Below, one piece after another: positions 36,191 to 44,216 of a stretch of 64,000 bases of DNA. The stretch lies in contig NZ_BCRN01000008.1 of the NCBI RefSeq assembly GCF_001552615.1, positions 186,001-250,000 of the forward strand. The letters are read 5' to 3'. Within the stretch, counting starts at the first letter, position 1, and each line of letters opens with the position of its first letter. A program made the position numbers and the translations under genes. The notes below the pieces were generated by a model, which had not been told where the DNA came from, made no database searches, and saw only the letters and a program-made list of their open reading frames with translations. Origin of the DNA: Millisia brevis NBRC 105863. Its GTDB lineage: Bacteria; Actinomycetota; Actinomycetes; Mycobacteriales; Mycobacteriaceae.

Positions 36191-36276
36191 TGTCCGCTTT
36201 CCGGACACCGTCGCCGTTCGACCGGGCACTGCCCGATTCGCGGACAGATAGCGCTGTGTGCGGGGTCACACGATGT
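36191..36276. promoter_or_regulatory. Twin activator sites and promoter between aldehyde dehydrogenase and membrane-protein genes
   Basis: Site A, TGTCCGCTTTCCGGACA (36191-36207), is a perfect 6-bp-arm dyad. Site B, TGCCCGATTCGCGGACA (36230-36246), differs at one arm position. Eighteen bases after site B is GTCACACGATGT (36265-36276), identical to the element before the alcohol dehydrogenase gene and at the same distance from its dyad. Site A could serve the divergent aldehyde dehydrogenase gene, site B the rightward gene. Confidence 0.6.
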
Positions 36277-36302
36277 TGCGGACCTCGATCCAAGGAGTCT
36301 CG

Positions 36303-37451
36303 TTGCTCACTTCATCTACCGGCGCGTGGCTGCGGCACGGCGCCGCGGCCACCGCCATCACCGTCGTTCTCGCCCTGCTCGGCTGGTGGCTGCTCGCCGA
36401 TCCCCAGTGGAGCCCCCTCGGGATCTATCCGCTGCCGTTCAACGGATATCTGTTCTGGGCGATCATCTTTGTGGTGTTCGCCGGCTTCAATCTCGAATTC
36501 CACCCCTTCGCCGCGCTCCCGCAGCCCTGGCGCGGGTTGGCGATCACCGGTGCCACAGCGGTCTTTTCGATCGTCGTCACCCTGCTGCTCGCCTACGGCC
36601 TGGGGCACTTCTTTCCGGACTTCGCCGCCGACCGGGCCGACGGCCTCGGCTACTTCAGCGGCGCGCTCTTCGTCCTGTTCGCCTTCGGCACCTACGTGTT
36701 GACGGTGGTCAATTGGCAGCACTGGCCGTGGCCGCAGCTCGGTCTGCGGCAGCCGTTGATCGGGTGGTCCGAGATCGCCTTCTGGTTCCCGGTAACCCTG
36801 GCGCTGTTTCTGATCCTCGGTCTGCCGGCGATCTCCTTGTCCACGCCGCCCGGCGCCGCGTTGATGTCGGTCGACACGGTGATCGGCTGGTTCTACTGCA
36901 GCATCGTGGTGATCGTGTTGACCGGCTCCCTGCTCGACAACCGTCCCTGGTCGCGCCTGCGCTCACCGGCCGCGGTGGCGATCGCCTCGACCGTCGGAGC
37001 CGTCGGACTGGGCACCGCGCTCTACTTCGTTCTGCTGCCCGTCGTGCGGGTACTGGTCGGCTCGCGCAACGCGGAGATCCTGGGTGACGTGATCCACCAG
37101 TACCCCGCCCAGCTGGGCGTGTGCTGGGTATTCGCGATGGTGCTGTGGGCCAACGCTTTCGGCAATATCGGCACGCCGCTGGTGCGCATCCTGGTCACCG
37201 CCGCGATCGCGGTGGGACTCTTCCTGCTCTACTTTCACGTCCTCGCCGGCAGCATCCTGCACGAACCGGCGGTGGCCGAGGGGGCCTCGATCAGCGGCAA
37301 CGGTCTGGGCTTCATCAACTGGTTGATCCTGGTGTTGCTGCTCTACGTGGTCGGCGCCGACAGTTGGGGATTGCGTACCCCCGAACCCGTCGATGGTGCG
37401 GCGCCGGCGACCGCCTCCGAGGAGAAGGAGGAGGCGGTCGCGCGTCGATAG
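36303..37451 (+). CDS. Polytopic membrane protein of unknown function
   Basis: A 382-residue protein with about ten predicted helices and a charged C-terminal tail ending in EEKEEAVARR. I do not recognise the family. Conserved-looking features are several Trp-rich loops (VVNWQHWPWPQLGLRQPLIG) and helix 8 with MVLWANAFGNIGTP. I chose TTG at 36303 because AAGGAG lies five bases upstream and the predicted transcription start is about 36281; in-frame ATG at 36273 would lie before it. Its promoter matches that of the alcohol dehydrogenase gene, so it may move the alcohol, its acid or an intermediate. Confidence 0.7.
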   Translation: MLTSSTGAWLRHGAAATAITVVLALLGWWLLADPQWSPLGIYPLPFNGYLFWAIIFVVFAGFNLEFHPFAALPQPWRGLAITGATAVFSIVVTLLLAYGLGHFFPDFAADRADGLGYFSGALFVLFAFGTYVLTVVNWQHWPWPQLGLRQPLIGWSEIAFWFPVTLALFLILGLPAISLSTPPGAALMSVDTVIGWFYCSIVVIVLTGSLLDNRPWSRLRSPAAVAIASTVGAVGLGTALYFVLLPVVRVLVGSRNAEILGDVIHQYPAQLGVCWVFAMVLWANAFGNIGTPLVRILVTAAIAVGLFLLYFHVLAGSILHEPAVAEGASISGNGLGFINWLILVLLLYVVGADSWGLRTPEPVDGAAPATASEEKEEAVARR

Positions 37452-37536
37452 GTGCGCCGGAGTCGGGTCGCCCGGGCCGGTCGGCACGGGCGACCCGGTG
37501 CCGCGCCGGCGCCGGTCGGCCCGGGCGGTACCGAAC

Positions 37537-38034
37537 TCAATCGAGCGCGAAGCCTTCCACACGGAAGACCGGATAGTCGGCGGCGATCGCCGCGAAGTCG
37601 TCCACGGGCGCCGATCGGTCCACCGGAATGTGTGGGCGCGCACCCGGTGCCACCTGGAGATATCGCCGCAGGATCGGGGGCCGCTGTGCGGCCGGTACCT
37701 CCATCAACCGCACCGGCACGGCCGCCCCGTGCCGCAGGATCGCCCGGCCGTCCGCCGCCTGCAGGTTGAGTACCCAGTTGGCGCGGGCGCCGAGCATCGA
37801 GACCGCATAAGTCGCGCCGTCGTAATCGGCGAGCACGATCGGGAAGGCCACCGGGCGTCCGGTCGAGCGGCCGGTGATCTCCAACTCGACATCACGCGAC
37901 CGGGCCAACGGGCCGCCGGACCGATACCGATTGCCCCAGAAGCGATTCAACGCCTTGGCGATGCTGTCCGGCCGGTCGCCGCGATAGATCCACCGCTTCA
38001 GTCGGTGCGCGAACCCGGAACCGGCCATAGCCAT
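37537..38034 (-). CDS. F420-dependent nitroreductase (DDN/DUF385) family protein
   Basis: Split-barrel flavin-type protein of 165 residues. The pattern LARSRDVELEITGRSTGRPVAFPIV and the later GANWVLNLQAADGRAILRHG-like stretch (here ARANWVLNLQAADGRAILRH) match the deazaflavin-dependent nitroreductase family, which uses reduced F420. The substrate is unknown. I chose ATG at 38034 because it fits family length; the open frame runs to 38100. It faces away from the secreted propeller gene. Confidence 0.78.
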   Translation of the reverse strand: MAMAGSGFAHRLKRWIYRGDRPDSIAKALNRFWGNRYRSGGPLARSRDVELEITGRSTGRPVAFPIVLADYDGATYAVSMLGARANWVLNLQAADGRAILRHGAAVPVRLMEVPAAQRPPILRRYLQVAPGARPHIPVDRSAPVDDFAAIAADYPVFRVEGFALD

Positions 38035-38172
38035 GAGGGTAGTCGCCGGCGAGCTCGCCGCGGGCTGTGAAGTGGGTGGCTTGCACAACACGGTCCGCAC
38101 AGGGGCGGCGCGGCATTATTGTCCTCGGCGACGCTCCAGGGAACGTCGTGTGCAACGGAAGCGAGGGCCGCG

Positions 38173-39111
38173 GTGGTGAACCGGGTGATCGGCGTGCTGG
38201 CGGGCGGTGTCCTGGTGGGCGCGCTCGGGGTCGGCGTGACGGCGCCGGGTGTCGCCGCGGCGCAGGGCTGTGCGCCGGTCGCGGTCACGCGGCTCGCCCC
38301 GGCGGTGCCGGTCCTCGATTGGGCCGAGAACCTCGGTATCGACGCGGACGGTCGGCTGTGGGTGTCCCGCAATCTGACCGGCCGCGTCGAGCGGTACGAC
38401 GGGGCGGGCGAGGTTACCGCCGTTGTCGAGGTTCCGTCTCCCGGCGCGGTGCGACTCGGGCCGGACGGGTGGATGTACGTCACCACCGGCAACTCGCCGA
38501 CCGGACTGCTGCCGGGGCCCGCCGCCGGTGCGGTGTTGCGGTTCGACCCGACCGCGCAGCAGCCGACGCCGACGGTGGTGATCGACGGACTCGGGATGCC
38601 CAACGGGATGGCGATCGCCGACGACGGCACGATCTTCGTCGCCGACAGCAGCCGCGGGCTGCTGCGCATCCATCCCGACGGCGGCCTCGACGAGCCGTGG
38701 ACCGCCGCCGCGCCGCACAACCTCTCCCCGCAGCCGCAGGTCAACGGGGTGTCGCTCAACGGGCTCGCGCTGTCCGGGGACGGCCGCGACCTGTACGTGA
38801 CGATCACCGGCAGCCCGACCGGGCGGATTCTTCGGGTACCCGTCGCCGACCCGGCGCATCCGGAGGTACTGACCGACCTGCTCTCGTCGGCGGGCACCGC
38901 GATACCGGACGACCTGGTGGTGGCCGCGGACGGAGCACTGCTGGTCGGTACGACCACCGGGCGGATCGTGCGCGTCGACCCGGCGACCGGCGCCGGGTGC
39001 ACCGTCTACGCCGGCGAGCCGGTCACGGCCCTGGCGGTCGACCCGAGCACCCCACAGCGGGCGCACGCGACCACATTGAGCGGGGCGTTGCTGGTCCTCG
39101 ACGGGGCCTGA
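38173..39111 (+). CDS. Secreted SMP-30/gluconolactonase-like beta-propeller
   Basis: A 312-residue exported protein. The first 30 residues form a signal peptide (VIGVLAGGVLVGALGVGV core, cleavage after GVAAA). The rest shows repeated propeller blades of the type LGIDADGRLWVSRN, VRLGPDGWMYVTTGN, MAIADDGTIFVADSSRG and LVVAADGALLVGTT. The family includes lactonases and strictosidine-synthase-like enzymes; the conserved SLNGLALSGDGRDLYVT stretch would supply the metal ligand. GTG at 38173 puts the signal peptide at the start; the frame is open to 38119. Substrate unknown. Confidence 0.75.
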   Translation: MVNRVIGVLAGGVLVGALGVGVTAPGVAAAQGCAPVAVTRLAPAVPVLDWAENLGIDADGRLWVSRNLTGRVERYDGAGEVTAVVEVPSPGAVRLGPDGWMYVTTGNSPTGLLPGPAAGAVLRFDPTAQQPTPTVVIDGLGMPNGMAIADDGTIFVADSSRGLLRIHPDGGLDEPWTAAAPHNLSPQPQVNGVSLNGLALSGDGRDLYVTITGSPTGRILRVPVADPAHPEVLTDLLSSAGTAIPDDLVVAADGALLVGTTTGRIVRVDPATGAGCTVYAGEPVTALAVDPSTPQRAHATTLSGALLVLDGA

Positions 39112-39181
39112 CCACCCCGACCGGCTCTCCCGACCGCAGGCATCGGCAGGGCTCGAAGCGTGGCCCGGGAGGCGGGCTCGA

Positions 39182-40036
39182 TCAGCCCGCGGCGGCCTCG
39201 AGATGATCCTGTCGACGCGGGCGGGTCGCCGGCTTCGGCAGCGTCTCGCCGCCGGCATACGAGGGGGCCGCGTCGTCGACCGTCGGCACGGTGCTCGCCT
39301 CGGTGAAGATCGCCGACTCCCGCGGAATCGGTGGGGTCGCGCGGGTGGCGGGCGCTGCGTGCGACCGGCGCGGCACCCAGTCCAGCGATCCGCTGCCGAG
39401 CTTGCGTGTGGTGCCGGACTCGTAGACCTCGGTGGGATGGACGACCGTGGGCGCCTCGGGTGCAGCGGCCGCAGGGGTGACACCGACGGTGGGCCGGTGA
39501 TCGACCGTCTGTGCCTGTGCCTGTGCCTGTGCCGGTGTGGCGGTGGGTGCGGGGATCGTCGGTGCCGGTGCCGGTGCCGGTGCCGGTGCCGGTGCCGGTG
39601 CGGCGTCGGTCGAGGCGGGGGTGTCCGGTGCGTCGCCGGCCGTCGCGGGGGTGGTGGGCGCGGCCGGGACGGGCGGCGCGGGGACAGCGGTGGGAGTCGC
39701 GGCGGTGGGAGCGGCGGTCGGGGTCGCGGCGGTGGTGCTCGACCGCAGTTGCTCGGGCAGGAGGTCCTCGCGGACCGCATCGAGCGGAGTCGGCTGGAAC
39801 CGCCCGTAGATGCCGACCGCGTCGTGGCCGAGCATCAGGGCGTGGTGCTCATACTCGGCGCGGGCCCGCAACTCGAGGTCGCCACGATCGTCCATGGTGG
39901 GTCGGCGGGCGAGCATGAACACCGTCAGCAACATCGCCAGCGGAAGCAGCACCATCATGTCGCCGGAGACCAGGCCCAGCAGGACGAAGAGGCCGGAGAT
40001 GATCAGCACGGCATTGGTTCGAGGATTACGCCGCAT
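39182..40036 (-). CDS. Membrane protein with Pro/Ala-repeat tail
   Basis: A 284-residue protein. The first 45 residues hold two hydrophobic helices (AVLIISGLFVLLGLVSG and MMVLLPLAMLLTVFMLA). The cytoplasmic part starts with ARRPTMDDRGDLELRARAEY and ends in a long low-complexity region rich in Ala, Pro and Thr, including a run of Pro-Ala dipeptides (encoded by GGTGCC repeats near 39561-39600) and a Gln-Ala run. No family beyond a DUF3040-like opening is recognisable. It overlaps the DUF2510 gene by 11 bases and is likely co-expressed with it. Confidence 0.65.
   Translation of the reverse strand: MRRNPRTNAVLIISGLFVLLGLVSGDMMVLLPLAMLLTVFMLARRPTMDDRGDLELRARAEYEHHALMLGHDAVGIYGRFQPTPLDAVREDLLPEQLRSSTTAATPTAAPTAATPTAVPAPPVPAAPTTPATAGDAPDTPASTDAAPAPAPAPAPAPAPTIPAPTATPAQAQAQAQTVDHRPTVGVTPAAAAPEAPTVVHPTEVYESGTTRKLGSGSLDWVPRRSHAAPATRATPPIPRESAIFTEASTVPTVDDAAPSYAGGETLPKPATRPRRQDHLEAAAG
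39561..39600. repeat. GGTGCC hexanucleotide tandem repeat
   Basis: About six to seven copies of GGTGCC in a row, encoding a Pro-Ala run on the minus strand in the membrane protein at 39182-40036. Period six keeps the reading frame whatever the copy number, so length can vary between strains. Confidence 0.85.
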
Positions 40037-40631
40037 ATGGGCTCCTTCGGAAGGGGAGGTACTCGCGTACCACTCCGCGGACCGGGTCCATCGTCAGGCG
40101 AACAACATGCGCTTGGGAAACGGTGTGCCCCAACCAGACCACCGACCACATGCCGGCGGTGATGATCGTGGCGAGCAGGTGCAGCCCGTGCGGCACCGGG
40201 CGGGGCCCGACGATCGCAGCGGTCGGCGACGAGGAGATCAGATACGACCCGCCCGCCAGTTCGCGCATCACGGCGTTGGCCAGCGCGGCGGGCATGATGG
40301 ACAACTGCTGGTCGACCCCGACGCCGGGCTGCGGCGCGTAGGGCTGCCGACCGACGGGTGTTGCGTGGGACCTACGAGGGGCACCCTCGTCCCGCATCGG
40401 CCGGCCGGCGCCGTCGGACGGATAGCCGGCCGGTCGATGTGCATATCGCTGAGGTGCCGGCCGGGACGAATATCCCTGCCGCGCAGCATATCCGGCGAAT
40501 GAACGGCGATCTATATCCGAACTGCCCGTATTGCGCACCTTGCCGGTCCATTCCGAACCGTCCCAGTACCGTTCCCGCTGATAACCGACCGGGTCGGAAT
40601 ACCAGCCGGCAGCAGGCTGCGGAATGGTCAT
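40026..40631 (-). CDS. DUF2510-domain membrane protein
   Basis: A 201-residue protein. The N-terminal DUF2510 module is clear: AAGWYSDPVGYQRERYWDG, then SEWTGKVR. A Pro/Arg/Tyr-rich linker follows, then one predicted helix (GLHLLATIITAGMWSVVWLG) and a short tail. DUF2510 proteins are common in actinobacteria, with no agreed function. The stop overlaps the next gene by 11 bases. Confidence 0.75.
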   Translation of the reverse strand: MTIPQPAAGWYSDPVGYQRERYWDGSEWTGKVRNTGSSDIDRRSFAGYAARQGYSSRPAPQRYAHRPAGYPSDGAGRPMRDEGAPRRSHATPVGRQPYAPQPGVGVDQQLSIMPAALANAVMRELAGGSYLISSSPTAAIVGPRPVPHGLHLLATIITAGMWSVVWLGHTVSQAHVVRLTMDPVRGVVREYLPFRRSPYAA

Positions 40632-40713
40632 AGATCCGGTCTACCAGATACCACAGAAACAGGCTCGTGAGCAGCGATACGGTCCGGATCGGTCGCGGGC
40701 CCCCGGACGGCTG

Positions 40714-42471
40714 TCAGGATCGCACCACCCGCTGGTCGGCAGGGGTCTCCGAAGCCCGCGGGCCGGGCGCGGAGCCTGTCGTGTCGGCTTCGGCTCCGGG
40801 ACGCTCACCGACTGCCGGCGACCCGTTCGTGACCTTCTCCGTACCGGCGGTCTCGGCCTGCGACATATCGATGGTGGTGCGCAGCGGGCGATTCGGGATC
40901 AACGACACCGCGACAATGGTGATGACCGAGACAAATGCGGCGATCAGGAAGACCCGTCCGGTCGCGTCACCGTAGGCCGCCCGCACCAATTCGCGGACGG
41001 GTTCGGGCAGGGTGTCGAGGTTGAGATCGGATGTTCCCGAAGACGAATCGCCGCCACCGGCCGAACCGAGAGCCGCGCTCATCAGCGACGCCACCCGCGT
41101 CGCGAGCACCGAACCGAGAACCGAGACGCCGATCGCGCCGCCGAAGGTGCGGAAGAACGCGACCATGCTCGACGCGGCCCCGATCTGCGCGACGCCGACG
41201 GTGTTCTGGACGGCCAGCACCAGGTTCTGCATCAACAGGCCGGTGCCGAGTCCCACCACCGTGATCATCGCGCCGACCACCCGCACGTCGGTGGTGTGAT
41301 CGATCGTCGAGAGCAGGAAGAAGCCGAGGGTCAGCAGCGTCGACCCGGCGATCAGGAAGGGCTTCCACCGGCCGAAGCGGGTGATCAGCCGACCCGACCC
41401 GACCGAGCCGATCAGCATGCCCGCGACCATCGGGATCGTCAGCATGCCCGCCGCGGTCGGCGAGTATCCGCGCGAGGTCTGGAAGTACAGCGTCAGGAAG
41501 GTGGTCGCACCGAACAGTCCGATACCGACGGAGATCGACGCGACGATCGCCAGGGCGGTGGTGCGCTGTCGGATGATCGTCAGCGGGATCACCGGATCGG
41601 AGACCCGCGACTCGACCCAGACGGTCAGGGCCAGCAGGGCGACGCCCAGGGTGACCAGACCGGCGGTCTGCGCGGAGATCCACGGGTAGCTGTCGCCGGC
41701 GAACGACACCCAGATCAACAGCACGCTGACGCCGGTGGTCATCAGCACCGCGCCGAGCCAGTCGATCGACACCTGCTCCTTGCGGCGCGTCGGGATACGC
41801 AGCTTGGCCTGCAACATGATCGAGGCGATCACGGCCAGCGGGATCGAGATCAGGAAGCACCAGCGCCACCCGAGCGGGCTGTCGACGATCAGGCCGCCGA
41901 GGATCGGTCCGCCCGACATCGCCACGGCCATGACGGCGCCGAGGTAGCCGGAATACCGCCCGCGCTGTCGCGGCGAGACAATCGTGCCGATGATCGCGAC
42001 CACCAGAGCGGTCAGGCCGCCCATGCCGACACCCTGGATCGCGCGGGCGCTCAGGATCATCGCGACATTGGTCGACAGGCCCGCGAGGACCGAGCCGGCG
42101 ACGAAGATGATGATCGCGAGCTGAACGAGCAGCTTCTTGTTGAAGATGTCGGCCAATTTGCCCCAGATCGGGGTGGAGGCCGCATTGGTCAGCAGGGCGG
42201 TGGTGATCACCCAGGCGTACGCGGTCTGCGATCCGTGCAGGTCGGCGATGATCGTCGGAAGCGCCGTCGACACGATGGTCACGCTGATCAGGGCGGTGAA
42301 GAGGGCCGCCAGCAGACCGGTCAGGGCCTCGAGGATCTCGCGGTGGGTCATCGCGGCGCTCTCGCCCGGCACGTGCGTCGGGTGCGGATGGTCGGCGGGG
42401 GCGGATACCGGGGAATGGTCGCCGGAGGGCGACGGTGTCGGCGTGCGCCGATCCGGAGATTCATACTTCAC
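40714..42471 (-). CDS. DHA2-family MFS multidrug exporter
   Basis: Proton-driven drug efflux protein of 585 residues and 14 helices, EmrB/QacA type. Motif A is WGKLADIFNKKLLVQ, motif C is GAVMAVAMSGGPILGGLIV. The N-terminal 40 residues before MTHREILEALTG are Pro-rich and unusual, so the true start may be ATG at 42351 rather than GTG at 42471. The C-terminal 60 residues are also low-complexity. A dyad overlaps the GTG start, suggesting a local repressor, but no regulator gene is adjacent. zwf is divergent. Confidence 0.9.
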   Translation of the reverse strand: MKYESPDRRTPTPSPSGDHSPVSAPADHPHPTHVPGESAAMTHREILEALTGLLAALFTALISVTIVSTALPTIIADLHGSQTAYAWVITTALLTNAASTPIWGKLADIFNKKLLVQLAIIIFVAGSVLAGLSTNVAMILSARAIQGVGMGGLTALVVAIIGTIVSPRQRGRYSGYLGAVMAVAMSGGPILGGLIVDSPLGWRWCFLISIPLAVIASIMLQAKLRIPTRRKEQVSIDWLGAVLMTTGVSVLLIWVSFAGDSYPWISAQTAGLVTLGVALLALTVWVESRVSDPVIPLTIIRQRTTALAIVASISVGIGLFGATTFLTLYFQTSRGYSPTAAGMLTIPMVAGMLIGSVGSGRLITRFGRWKPFLIAGSTLLTLGFFLLSTIDHTTDVRVVGAMITVVGLGTGLLMQNLVLAVQNTVGVAQIGAASSMVAFFRTFGGAIGVSVLGSVLATRVASLMSAALGSAGGGDSSSGTSDLNLDTLPEPVRELVRAAYGDATGRVFLIAAFVSVITIVAVSLIPNRPLRTTIDMSQAETAGTEKVTNGSPAVGERPGAEADTTGSAPGPRASETPADQRVVRS

Positions 42472-42484
42472 CTATGTAAGTATG
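42462..42484. promoter_or_regulatory. Operator-like dyad at the DHA2 exporter start
   Basis: CATACTT and AAGTATG arms flank a 9-bp spacer. The site covers the GTG start and a -10-like TACATA on the minus strand. Size and symmetry suit a TetR or MarR repressor. Confidence 0.5.
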
Positions 42485-42628
42485 CTGATCCCGTCATGGG
42501 GAGGCAAACGGGGGATATCGAAGCGGGCGACCGGCCCGGCTCGGCGACGGCTTCGACACCGGTTGTTCACCGATCGAAAAGGTGCGCGTGTCCTGCAGAA
42601 ACCCGGTACCCGATGGGATGATCCGTGC

Positions 42629-44122
42629 ATGACCGATCCGATTGAACGGACCATCGCATATCCGGGTCCGCGGACCCACAAGTTCGAGGGCGATTTGATC
42701 GCCCCCCATGTGGTGGTGCTCTTCGGTGCGACCGGCGATCTGGCTCGCCGAAAGTTGCTACCCGGGTTGATCCACCTGATGCTCTCGACGATCGCGCCGC
42801 ATATCGAGGTCGTCGGAACATCGCTCGAGGAACTCAGCGAGGACCAGTTCCGGCAGATCGTCGTCGAGTCGGTGCGCGAGTTCGGCAGCCGCGGGCTGAC
42901 CGATGCGCAGTGGGAGGCGTTGGCCGGTCGGTTCACCTACGTCCCGCAGGGGGCCGGAGCCGAGGCGCTGGCGGAGGCGGTCAAGAAGGCCAAGGAGGAC
43001 CTCGGCGCGGATACCCATCTGCTGCACTACCTCTCGGTGCCGCCGAAGGCTGCGCTGCCGGTGATCGAGATGCTCAAGGAAGCCGATCTGGTGCGCGGCG
43101 CCCGCGTGGTCATGGAAAAGCCGTTCGGTGTGGATCTGCAATCGGCCGTCGAGCTGAACCGGCAGGTGCACAAGATCTTCAAGGAAAGCCAGATCTTCCG
43201 CATCGACCACTTTCTGGGCAAGGAAGCCGCCCAGAACATCCTGGCGTTCCGCTTCGCCAACGGCCTGTTCGAGCCGATCTGGAACCGCAACTTCATCGAC
43301 CACATTCAGATCGACATTCCGGAAAAGCTCGGCCTCGATCGGCGTGCGAACTTCTACGAATCGACCGGCGCCTACAAGGACATGGTGGTCACCCATCTGT
43401 TCCAGGTGATGGCATTCGTCGCGATCGAACCGCCCACGGCATTGGAGCCGCGCGCGATCAGCGAGGAGAAGAACAAGGTCTTCCGGTCGATGTTGCCGAT
43501 TCAGCCGGCCGACGTCGTGCGCGGGCAATATGTCGGCTACCGCGAGGAGGAGGGTGTCTCGCGGGAATCGGATACCGAGACCTTCATCGCGCTGCGGGTG
43601 GGCATCGACAACTGGCGATGGGCCGGGGTGCCGTTCTACCTGCGCACCGGCAAGCGGATGGCCGAGGGACAGCGCATCATCTCGATCGCCTTCAAGGAGG
43701 CGCCGCGCTCGATGTTCCCCAACGGTTCCGGGGTCGGCTCCCAGGGGCCGGACCATCTGACCTTCGACCTGGCCGACGAGTCGAAGGTCTCGCTGTCGTT
43801 CTACGGAAAGCGGCCGGGCCCCGGTATGCGCCTGGACAAGTTGTCGATGCAGTTTTCGACCAAGGAAACCGAGCGGGCCGACGAAGTTCTCGAGGCGTAC
43901 GAACGTTTGATTCTCGACGCGATGCGCGGTGATCAGACCCTTTTCACAACGGCGGACGGTATCGAGAGTTTGTGGGAGCGGTCGATCCCACTGCTCAACG
44001 ATCCTCCCGAGGTGAAGATCTACGAGCCAGGGACCTGGGGTCCGAATGCGATTCATCAGTTGGTCGCACCCCACGCCTGGCGGCTCCCATTCGAGCGGCG
44101 GTGGCGCGAAACCCGGCACTGA
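42629..44122 (+). CDS. zwf: Glucose-6-phosphate 1-dehydrogenase
   Basis: First enzyme of the oxidative pentose phosphate pathway, making NADPH and 6-phosphogluconolactone. The 497-residue protein has the cofactor loop FGATGDLARRKLLPG (about residue 35), VVMEKPFG, and the catalytic stretch RIDHFLGKEAAQN, then EPIWNRNFIDHIQI and the C-terminal YRTGKRM-like substrate loop. ATG at 42629 begins the conserved part; the open frame extends to 42137 but overlaps the exporter promoter. It stands without tal, opcA or pgl, unlike the typical actinobacterial tkt-tal-zwf-opcA-pgl cluster. Confidence 0.96.
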   Translation: MTDPIERTIAYPGPRTHKFEGDLIAPHVVVLFGATGDLARRKLLPGLIHLMLSTIAPHIEVVGTSLEELSEDQFRQIVVESVREFGSRGLTDAQWEALAGRFTYVPQGAGAEALAEAVKKAKEDLGADTHLLHYLSVPPKAALPVIEMLKEADLVRGARVVMEKPFGVDLQSAVELNRQVHKIFKESQIFRIDHFLGKEAAQNILAFRFANGLFEPIWNRNFIDHIQIDIPEKLGLDRRANFYESTGAYKDMVVTHLFQVMAFVAIEPPTALEPRAISEEKNKVFRSMLPIQPADVVRGQYVGYREEEGVSRESDTETFIALRVGIDNWRWAGVPFYLRTGKRMAEGQRIISIAFKEAPRSMFPNGSGVGSQGPDHLTFDLADESKVSLSFYGKRPGPGMRLDKLSMQFSTKETERADEVLEAYERLILDAMRGDQTLFTTADGIESLWERSIPLLNDPPEVKIYEPGTWGPNAIHQLVAPHAWRLPFERRWRETRH

Positions 44123-44216
44123 GCCGTTTTCCGTGCCGAACAACTCACCATTGTTTCGGCGACGGGGTCGCTTCGGGGAGTAAGTTGCGTGGGACACTCT
44201 GCATCGAGGGGGAGTG

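Noticed and set aside
39500-39760. CRISPR array
   Set aside because: The repeats are hexanucleotide coding repeats without spacers, inside an open reading frame.
44134-44160. Terminator after zwf
   Set aside because: GCCGAACAA/TTGTTTCGGC forms a hairpin with a bulge, but there is no T-run and the stem is short; too weak to call.
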